Shown here: piece after piece, positions 58,142 to 64,000 of the stretch
Layout: each line of letters opens with the position of its first letter
Numbering within the stretch: position 1 is the first letter of the stretch
Assembly: GCF_013364275.1 (NCBI RefSeq)
Contig: NZ_CP054932.1
Coordinates: 930,001 to 994,000, forward strand
Direction of reading: 5' to 3'
From: Actinomadura sp. NAK00032
GTDB taxonomy: Bacteria; Actinomycetota; Actinomycetes; Streptosporangiales; Streptosporangiaceae
Length of the DNA: 64,000 nucleotides
The notes under the pieces: model-generated
What the model was told of the DNA's origin: nothing
What the model saw: the letters and a program-made list of their open reading frames with translations, nothing else
The model's database searches: none
Translations under genes and position numbers: made by a program

Positions 58142-59316
58142 GCGCCGCCCCCGTCGCCGTCCCCGGCCGGGACCGGGAGGGTCGCCACGACGGCGGTGCC
58201 CTCGTCCTTCGCGGACTCGACCTCCAGCGTGCCGCCGAGCGCGCGGGCCCGCTCCCGCATGGCCCGCAGGCCGTAGCCGTCGCCCGGCGCCGCCGGGTCG
58301 AAGCCGTGCCCGTCGTCGTAGACGTCCAGGACGACCATGTCGTCGAGGTAGGTCAGCGTGACGCCGACGTTCTCGGCGCCGGAGTGCTGCGCGGCGTTGC
58401 CGAGCGCGCCCTGCGCGATGCGGACCAGCGCCACCTCGTACTCGGTGGGCAGCTCCAGCGGCTCGCCCGACGTCTCGAACCGCATCCTGGACGCCGACCG
58501 CGCCGCCGCCGACTCGGTGATCCGGCGGAGCGCGTCGGTGAGCGACGACCGCTCCAGCACGGGCGGCGCCAGCTCCCGCACGAAGTTGCGGGCCTCGGCG
58601 AGGTTCTCCGCCGCCGCCTCCTCGGCCTCCGCCAGCCGGCCGCGGGCGGTGTCGCGGTCGGAGTCCAGGTCGCGCTGCGCGGCGCGCAGCAGCAGGATGA
58701 TGCTCGACATGCCCTGCGCGAGCGTGTCGTGGATCTCCCGCGCCAGCCGCTCCCGCTCGGTGAGCCGCGCCGCGTCCGACTCCGCCCGGACGAGCCGCTC
58801 CCTGGTGCGGACCAGGTCGCCGATCAGCAGGCGGCGCTCCTCGCTCTCCCGGTAGAGCGCCTGGTAGGCGAGCGCCATCAGGGTCGCGACGGCCGCGCCG
58901 ACGCTCGGCCCGACGACCTCCGCGAGCGTGATCCCGCCGCCGTGCCAGGCGACCGCGCCGATCGCGGCGGCCGTCAGTAGCACCACGCCGGGCACCGCCC
59001 AGACGAGCCGCAGCAGGTGGACGTACAGGAAGAACAGCGGGAAGGCCAGCCACACGAAGGCGGGGGACGCGAGCGCCAGCGCCGCCCACCCGGCGGTGAG
59101 CAGCGCGAGCCACACCCTCGCCGGCCCGAGCCGGGGGCGGTGCCGCGTGCCCTGGACGATCCCGCCCGCGTACAGGGCGCCCAGCAGGAGCCCGCCCGCG
59201 AGGACCGGGCCGTCCCGCAGGCTGCGCGCCAGCGCGATCGCGAGCAGGACCAAGAAGGTGCCGTGCATGGCCCAGGCGAGCAGGCGCATCGCCGGGGAGA
59301 ACGGATCGTTCCTCAT
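58138..59316 (-). CDS. NarL-type sensor histidine kinase (HisKA_3)
   Basis: 392 residues. Residues 1-140 hold several membrane helices (MRLLAWAMHGTFLVLLAIAL, VLAGGLLLGALYAGGIV, FVWLAFPLFFLYVHLLRLVW and others). A helical linker follows (LLIGDLVRTRERLVRAESDA). The HisKA_3 phospho-acceptor is in RERLAREIHDTLAQGMSSII, and the ATPase region shows LVRIAQGALGNAAQHSGAEN, VYDDGHGFDPAAPG and GYGLRAMRERAR. The end is a Gly/Asp-rich tail. It is the first gene of a kinase-regulator pair divergent from an ABC transporter pair 163 bp away. The signal is unknown; membrane stress or a drug is likely. Confidence 0.92.
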   Translation of the reverse strand: MRNDPFSPAMRLLAWAMHGTFLVLLAIALARSLRDGPVLAGGLLLGALYAGGIVQGTRHRPRLGPARVWLALLTAGWAALALASPAFVWLAFPLFFLYVHLLRLVWAVPGVVLLTAAAIGAVAWHGGGITLAEVVGPSVGAAVATLMALAYQALYRESEERRLLIGDLVRTRERLVRAESDAARLTERERLAREIHDTLAQGMSSIILLLRAAQRDLDSDRDTARGRLAEAEEAAAENLAEARNFVRELAPPVLERSSLTDALRRITESAAARSASRMRFETSGEPLELPTEYEVALVRIAQGALGNAAQHSGAENVGVTLTYLDDMVVLDVYDDGHGFDPAAPGDGYGLRAMRERARALGGTLEVESAKDEGTAVVATLPVPAGDGDGGGA

Positions 59317-59479
59317 TTCTCACCCAGCGTAAGCGAGGAACTCCCAGGTCACATCGATCGAAAGGTTGATTTCAGCCGTCCGGAAGAAGGCGGCCCTGCG
59401 GTGCCGCCGCACGATGTGCGGGCGTGTCCCGCGCGGCGAGGCTGGAGGCACTGGAACCGATGTGGGAGGGGGATTCACG

Positions 59480-60496
59480 GTGTTCGTAGCGCTACGGGAC
59501 CTGCGCTTCGCCAAGGGGCGGTTCGCGCTGATGGGCGCGGTCGTGCTGCTCATCACGCTGCTCGTGACGATGCTGTCCGGGCTCACCGAGGGATTGGCCC
59601 GCGACAGCGGATCGGCCATCGCGAACCTGCCCGCCGACCGGGTCGTACTGCACGGCGACTCGTTCACGACGAGCCGCATCGACCAGCGGACGCTGCAAGG
59701 GTGGCAGGACGTCCCGGGTGTGAAGGCCGAACCGCTCGGCATCGGTATGAACCGGCTGGGGGAGGGCACTCCGGTCGCCCTCTTCGGCGTCGACGCGGGC
59801 AAGGACGCGCCGCCGCCGGGCCAGGTCACCCTCTCCCGAGACCTCGCCGAGGAGACCGGGCTCAAGCCGGGCGCCACGGCGGAGATCGCCGGACGCTCCT
59901 TCACCGTCGCGGGCGTCGGCGGCGCCGCGTCCTACAGCCACAGCCCGGTCGCCTGGCTGCGGATGGACGACTGGAAGGCCGCCGACCCGCAGGGCTCGTC
60001 CGTCCTGCTGCTGCACGTCACCGGCGACCCGGACCTCGGCGCCGCCGACCGGCGGCTCGGCACCACCGCGCTGACGCCGGGCGACGCCGTCTCCAAGATC
60101 CCGTCGTACTCCGCCGAGAACGGGTCGCTGCAGCTCATGCGCGGCTTCCTGTTCGCGATCTCGGCGCTGGTCATCGGGGCGTTCTTCACCGTCTGGACGA
60201 TCCAGCGCCGCGGGGACGTCGCCGTCCTCAAGGCGCTCGGCGCGAGCACCGGCTACCTGCTGCGCGACGCGCTCGCCCAGGCCGTCCTCGTGCTGCTCGC
60301 CGGGGCGGGCCTCGGCGGCGCGATCGGCGCGGCGGCCGGGCTGGCGCTCGGCGGCGCGGTGCCGTTCGTCGTGTCGGCGGGGACCACGGCCTTCCCCGTC
60401 GCCGCCATGATCGCGCTCGGCGCCGCCGGAGCCGCGCTCGCCATCCGCAAGATCACTTCTGTCGACCCCCTGACTGCGCTGGGAGCGGCACGATGA
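59480..60496 (+). CDS. ABC transporter permease (FtsX/MacB-like)
   Basis: 338 residues from GTG at 59480, which follows GGGAGGGGG. One N-terminal helix (ALMGAVVLLITLLVTMLSGL), a long extracytoplasmic domain (residues about 40-210, with DRVVLHGDSFTTSRIDQRTL and GAAEIAGRSFTVAGVGG-type strands), then three helices (FLFAISALVIGAFFTVWTIQ, ALAQAVLVLLAGAGLGGAIG, FPVAAMIALGAAGAALAI) give the FtsX/MacB topology. The cytosolic RRGDVAVLKALGASTGYLLR is typical. It acts with the ATPase encoded by the overlapping gene, probably in export or membrane remodelling. Confidence 0.9.
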   Translation: MFVALRDLRFAKGRFALMGAVVLLITLLVTMLSGLTEGLARDSGSAIANLPADRVVLHGDSFTTSRIDQRTLQGWQDVPGVKAEPLGIGMNRLGEGTPVALFGVDAGKDAPPPGQVTLSRDLAEETGLKPGATAEIAGRSFTVAGVGGAASYSHSPVAWLRMDDWKAADPQGSSVLLLHVTGDPDLGAADRRLGTTALTPGDAVSKIPSYSAENGSLQLMRGFLFAISALVIGAFFTVWTIQRRGDVAVLKALGASTGYLLRDALAQAVLVLLAGAGLGGAIGAAAGLALGGAVPFVVSAGTTAFPVAAMIALGAAGAALAIRKITSVDPLTALGAAR

Positions 60497-61206
60497 GCCT
60501 GAACCTGACCGACGTCGTCCTCACCTACCCCGACGGGGACCGCACGCTGACCGCCCTCGACCACGTGAGCCTGGCCGTCGGGCCGGGCGAGTTCGCCGCC
60601 GTCGCCGGGCCGTCCGGCTCCGGGAAGTCGAGCCTGCTGGCCGTCGCGGCGACGCTGATCCCGCCCGCCGCCGGCACCGTCGAGATCGCGGGCCGCGACG
60701 TGACCGGCCTCGGCCCGGCCGAGCGCACCCGGCTGCGCCGCGACCGCATCGGCATCGTGTTCCAGCAGCCGAACCTGCTGCCGTCCCTCACCGCCGCCGA
60801 CCAGCTCACGGTCATGGCGCACATGGCGGGCGGCCGGGCCGGCCGCCGCAACGCCGCCGGCCGCGCCCGCGAGCTGCTCGACGCCGTCGGCCTGGCGGGC
60901 ATGGAGCACAAGCGCCCGCACCAGCTCTCCGGCGGCGAACGCCAGCGCGTGAACATCGCCCGCGCCCTCATGAACGACCCGAGGATCCTCCTGGTGGACG
61001 AGCCCACGAGCGCCCTGGACCACCACCGGGGCGAGCAGATCGTGAAGCTCCTGGCCGACCTCACCCGCGACGCCCGCGTGGCGACCGTCATGGTCACCCA
61101 CGACCGGGCGCAGCTGGCCGCCGTCGACCGCGTCTACGAGATGACCGATGGCCGCCTGACCCAGCGGTCAGCGCTCGGAGAGGTAACGCTCCGCGGTCTC
61201 GCGTAG
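60493..61206 (+). CDS. ABC transporter ATP-binding protein (LolD/MacB-like)
   Basis: 237 residues. Walker A is VAGPSGSGKSSLLAVAATLI, the Q-loop GIVFQQPNLLPSLTAADQLT, the signature HQLSGGERQRVNIARALMND, Walker B ILLVDEPTSALDH and the H-loop VATVMVTHDRAQLAAV. This is the short LolD/FtsE/MacB-type ATPase that pairs with single-gene FtsX-like permeases. It overlaps the permease gene by 4 bp (ATGA), and its last 39 bp overlap the end of the convergent acetamidase gene. The divergent two-component genes probably control both. Confidence 0.93.
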   Translation: MSLNLTDVVLTYPDGDRTLTALDHVSLAVGPGEFAAVAGPSGSGKSSLLAVAATLIPPAAGTVEIAGRDVTGLGPAERTRLRRDRIGIVFQQPNLLPSLTAADQLTVMAHMAGGRAGRRNAAGRARELLDAVGLAGMEHKRPHQLSGGERQRVNIARALMNDPRILLVDEPTSALDHHRGEQIVKLLADLTRDARVATVMVTHDRAQLAAVDRVYEMTDGRLTQRSALGEVTLRGLA

Positions 61207-62178
61207 CCGGGTGTGGACGCCGTCGTAGGCCGACACCCCCGGCAGGACCGACTTGGGGAGCTTGGCGAGCATCGTGTAGTTCGTGTCGACGACGTTGCCC
61301 GCCGGGGCCAGGCCCGCCTGGCTGACGAGCTGGTAGGCGTCCAGCTCCTCCAGGCCGGCGAGGGAGGACGTCCAGGTGACCAGGTCGTGCTGGCTGATCC
61401 GGAAGGCGTCCTCCAGCGGGCGCGCCGAACCGGTCGACATCAGGTGGAGGTCGTCCTCCAGCCGGGGCCACGCCGGAGCGGCGCCCTTGATGAGGTCGAC
61501 GGCCACGACAGTGTTCATCGCCGCCTCCACGGCCGTCCCGCACACCTCGCCCTCGCCCTGCCGGCAGTGGCCGTCGCCGAGGGAGAGGAGCGCGCCCGGC
61601 ACGTTGACGGGGAAGTAGGCCGTCGTGCCCGCCCGCATCTCCGGGGTGTCCATGTTGCCGCCGTGCGCGCCCGGCGTGATGCTCATGATCACTTCGTTGG
61701 CGGCGGGCGCGACGCCCACGGTGCCGTGCATGGGGTCGAGGGGCAGCTCCACCTCGAAGTCGCTCCGCCGGGCGCGGAAGCGGCAGACGCCGCGGGCGGC
61801 GTCCACCTCGTAGACCCAGACCCGCTCCTCCAGGGCCGGGTGCAGCATCGCCGTCGCGTGCGTCGTCGTCAGCGCCCCGAAGTGCGGGAACGTGGTGGAG
61901 ACCGCCCAGTCCCTTGCGGGCCGGATGTCGATGAAGTGCACCGCCACCGCGTCGCCGGGCTCGGCGCCCTCGACGGCGATCGGGCCGGTCACCGGGTTCA
62001 GGTACGGGAACGTGCACACCTGGCTCGGCAGGTCGTCCACCCCCTTCACCGCGCCGCCGAAGCAGTCCTCGGTGGTCAGTTCGACCACGGTGCCGGGCGC
62101 GACGGTGAGGGCCGCCTCCCGTCCGCCGAACGCGTAGGCGGGCTCCGCGCCGTCCAGCGCGACCACGTTGAGCGTCAC
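61168..62178 (-). CDS. Acetamidase/formamidase family protein
   Basis: 336 residues from GTG at 62178, overlapping the permease stop (GTGA). FmdA_AmdA family features: VVELTTEDCFGGAVKGVDDL with a conserved Asp-Cys, NPVTGPIAVEGAEPGDAVAV, HGTVGVAPAANEVIMSITPG, AHGGNMDTPEMRAGTTAYFP and LLSLGDGHCRQGEGEVCGTA. Members hydrolyse formamide or acetamide to ammonia and the acid, using a zinc-type site. It lies after an APC permease gene and a substrate-binding protein gene, so the locus may take up and break down amides or related nitrogen compounds. Confidence 0.92.
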   Translation of the reverse strand: MTLNVVALDGAEPAYAFGGREAALTVAPGTVVELTTEDCFGGAVKGVDDLPSQVCTFPYLNPVTGPIAVEGAEPGDAVAVHFIDIRPARDWAVSTTFPHFGALTTTHATAMLHPALEERVWVYEVDAARGVCRFRARRSDFEVELPLDPMHGTVGVAPAANEVIMSITPGAHGGNMDTPEMRAGTTAYFPVNVPGALLSLGDGHCRQGEGEVCGTAVEAAMNTVVAVDLIKGAAPAWPRLEDDLHLMSTGSARPLEDAFRISQHDLVTWTSSLAGLEELDAYQLVSQAGLAPAGNVVDTNYTMLAKLPKSVLPGVSAYDGVHTRLRETAERYLSER

Positions 62179-63602
62179 TTGCCGTCCTCCTCCTCTTCGA
62201 TGCCGGCCAGCGCCGGGCGCCGGTGCATGACGAGCAGCGCGACCAGCACGGCCGCCCCGACCGCCAGCCACAGGAACGCCAGCTTCTGGGCCGCGACCTT
62301 CGCGTTGATCACCACATAGCCCAGGATCAGGAAGCCGATCGCGGGCGCGACCAGGTGCCGCCACCAGTCGCGGCTGCCCGAGCGGACGACGTAGTGGACG
62401 ACGACCGACACGTGCAGCGTCAGGAACGCCGTCATCGCACCGAAGTTCACAAGAGAGCTGAGCAGCGTGATGCCGTCGTCCCGCTCCGCCATGTAGAGGC
62501 CGAGCACCAGCGAGACCGCCGCGACCAGCAGCGTCGCGTTGACCGGGACGCGCCGTGTCGGGTGCACCTTGGCGAGGAACCGGGGCAGCTGGCGGTCCCG
62601 CGCCATCGCGTACAGCAGCCGGGACGTCGCCGCCTGCGCGACCAGCGAGTTCGCGAACCCCCACGCGATCGCGGTGGCCAGCGCCGTGAGCTTGGCCAGC
62701 CAGGCCCCGCCCGCGACCCGTGCGGCGTCGTAGAACGCGGTGCCGTCGGGGTCGCCGTCCTTGACCAGCGCGTCCGGGTCGGGGACGAGCAGCGACGCCA
62801 CCCACGTCTGGACGATGAACAGCAGGCCGACCAGCACCAGCGCGGCGACCATCGACCGTCCGATGGCGCGGGCGGACTCGCGGTTCTCCTCCGCCAGCGT
62901 CGAGATGCCGTCGAAGCCGAGGAAGCTCAGCACGGCGATGGACACCGCGCCGAACACCAGCCCCCACGAGAACGTGTCGCCGTTGTAGATCGGCGTGAGG
63001 CTGCCGCCGCCGTGCCCCTTGCCCTGCGCGAGCGCCACCACGCCCACGCCCAGGAAGATCAGCAGGATGACCAGCTCGGCGAGCAGCATGACGCGGTTGA
63101 TCCGCGCGGTCATCTCGATGCCGAAGAAGTTGACGACCGTGTTGAGCACGACGAACGCGGCCAGCCACAGCCACACCGGCACGCCGGGCACCAGCGAGTT
63201 CATCGCCACGCTGGCGATCAGGTACAGCAGGCCCGGCACCAGCACGTAGTCGAGCAGGATCATCCAGCCGGCCAGGAACCCGACGGGCGCCGCGATCCCG
63301 CGTCCGGCGTAGGTGTAGACGGACCCGGCCATCGGGAAGGCCCGCGACATCTGCGCGTACGACGCGGCGGTGAACAGCATGGCCAGCATGCCGACCGCGT
63401 ACGCGAGCGCGACCATGCCGCCCGCGCCCTCGAAGACGCTGCCGAAGATGCCGAACGGCGCGATCGGCACCATGAAGATCAGCCCGTAGACCACCAGGTC
63501 GCGGAAGCCGAGCGAGCGCTTCAGCTCCTGCGTGTAGCCGTACTGTTCGAGCTTCGCCTGCTCGGTGCTCGCCGGCCCCGTGTTCGCTTGCTCGGTGCTC
63601 AT
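62175..63602 (-). CDS. APC family amino acid/amine permease
   Basis: 475 residues with about 12 helices: LVVYGLIFMVPIAPFGIFGS, ASYAQMSRAFPMAGSVYTYA with GRGIAAPVGFLAGWMILLDY, and VAWGFANSLVAQAATSRLLY-type segments (residues about 285-305). GFDGISTLAEENRESARAIG is the characteristic APC cytosolic loop. Members import amino acids, polyamines or amides using a cation gradient. Context (acetamidase, substrate-binding protein) points to an amine or amide substrate, unproven. ATG at 63602; its stop overlaps the acetamidase gene's GTG. Confidence 0.92.
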   Translation of the reverse strand: MSTEQANTGPASTEQAKLEQYGYTQELKRSLGFRDLVVYGLIFMVPIAPFGIFGSVFEGAGGMVALAYAVGMLAMLFTAASYAQMSRAFPMAGSVYTYAGRGIAAPVGFLAGWMILLDYVLVPGLLYLIASVAMNSLVPGVPVWLWLAAFVVLNTVVNFFGIEMTARINRVMLLAELVILLIFLGVGVVALAQGKGHGGGSLTPIYNGDTFSWGLVFGAVSIAVLSFLGFDGISTLAEENRESARAIGRSMVAALVLVGLLFIVQTWVASLLVPDPDALVKDGDPDGTAFYDAARVAGGAWLAKLTALATAIAWGFANSLVAQAATSRLLYAMARDRQLPRFLAKVHPTRRVPVNATLLVAAVSLVLGLYMAERDDGITLLSSLVNFGAMTAFLTLHVSVVVHYVVRSGSRDWWRHLVAPAIGFLILGYVVINAKVAAQKLAFLWLAVGAAVLVALLVMHRRPALAGIEEEEDGK

Positions 63603-63653
63603 GGCCCCTCCTTCGCGTCGGGGACCCGCCCCGCGCCGTGAGCGACCCTAGAG

Positions 63654-63689
63654 CTTTTCCTTTCAGATGAAAAGATTTCAAACGAAAAG
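63654..63689. promoter_or_regulatory. AT-rich repeats upstream of the APC permease gene
   Basis: CTTTTC (63654-63659) pairs with GAAAAG at 63669-63674, and a second GAAAAG lies at 63684-63689, 15 bp on. The palindrome TTTCAGATGAAA (63661-63672) lies inside. The stretch is strikingly AT-rich for this DNA and sits 52 bp before the permease start, so it is a probable promoter-operator. Confidence 0.5.
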
Positions 63690-63692
63690 ACT

Positions 63693-64000
63693 TCACAACC
63701 GGGCGATCACGGCGAGGTCCAGGCCGTCCGCCCTGGCCAGGTAGGTCGCCGCGGGCGGCGGCCCGAGCGGCGCCGCCGCCCACGCCAGCCGGGCCGCCCG
63801 GTCGGTCCCGCCGAGCAGCCGGGCCGCGCCGGACCGCCCGTCCCGCGCGGTCAGCAGCCCCGCCGCCGCGAGCGCCGCCGCCAGGTGCACGCCGTCGTAG
63901 CAGCCCTCCGCGTAGGTGTCGAGGACGGGCGCCGCCGCCCCGAACGCCGCCCGGTACCGCTCGGCCAGCGCGATCCGCCGGTCGTCGCCCTGCCCGGCGA
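63693..64000 (-). CDS. Substrate-binding protein of the amide/urea type, C-terminal fragment
   Basis: The frame is open at the right edge; about 102 residues of the C-terminus are visible, ending with a stop at 63693-63695. RRIALAERYRAAFGAAAPVL, DTYAEGCYDGVHLAAALAAA and ATYLARADGLDLAVIARL match the end of periplasmic-binding-fold proteins of the AmiC/FmdD/UrtA type, with the characteristic Y-A-E-x-x-Y-D-G-V-H-L segment. It may be a binding protein for an ABC transporter or an AmiC-like ligand-sensing regulator. It lies upstream of the permease and acetamidase genes in the same direction. Confidence 0.75.
   Translation of the reverse strand, partial: AGQGDDRRIALAERYRAAFGAAAPVLDTYAEGCYDGVHLAAALAAAGLLTARDGRSGAARLLGGTDRAARLAWAAAPLGPPPAATYLARADGLDLAVIARL

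Overview
The window is chromosomal DNA of a high-GC actinobacterium. GC is very high, third codon positions are nearly all G or C, GTG starts are common, and neighbouring genes overlap by ATGA, GTGA or TGATG. The gene content (two MMPL exporters, several NarL-type two-component systems, an F420/deazaflavin-type enzyme, many SDR, MarR, TetR and LuxR proteins) suggests a filamentous actinomycete such as Actinomadura or a relative. The genus is an inference only. No rRNA, tRNA, CRISPR array or prophage was seen.

Layout. 1-3 kb: the end of a LuxR regulator, small cupin, DUF1330 and NTF2-like genes, and an uncharacterised secreted protein. 3-9.5 kb: a LytS-type sensor kinase and LytTR response regulator, then two sodium:solute symporters, each preceded by a small two-helix membrane protein. 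Between them lies a direct repeat that fits the LytTR binding consensus, so this looks like a sensor-regulator-transporter circuit for a small carboxylate. 10.4-22 kb: a glycan cluster. It has WbpE-, WbpB-, WbpA- and WbpD-like enzymes for a diacetamido-uronic acid nucleotide sugar, three GT-B glycosyltransferases, one GT2 glycosyltransferase, and two related small proteins that look like half glycosyltransferases.

22-30 kb: a tightly overlapping catabolic operon (two SDRs, two FAH-family enzymes, an alpha/beta hydrolase) divergent from an IclR regulator. A TnpB-only element sits just after iclR. A carboxymuconolactone decarboxylase-like gene and a toxin-antitoxin pair with a shortened toxin follow. 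30-38 kb: regulators beside oxidoreductases, an aminoglycoside-type nucleotidyltransferase, a Tat-exported amidohydrolase with a palindromic MarR operator, and a PBP4-type D-Ala-D-Ala carboxypeptidase. 38.4-39.7 kb: a second, apparently intact TnpB-only element, flanked by remnants of two different genes.

40.5-51 kb: a degenerate ATPase-like protein, an MMPL transporter, and a complete narGHJI respiratory nitrate reductase operon followed by a SLAC1/TDT-family channel instead of narK. 51-61 kb: two modules that pair a NarL-type two-component system with an ABC transporter, plus a TetR-MMPL pair. 61-64 kb: an acetamidase/formamidase, an APC permease and the end of a substrate-binding protein, probably for amide uptake and hydrolysis.

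At the sequence level, six gene ends carry short tandem duplications that include the stop codon (4.2, 43.1, 51.0, 54.0, 54.6 and 57.5 kb). In two convergent pairs the repeat supplies stops for both strands.
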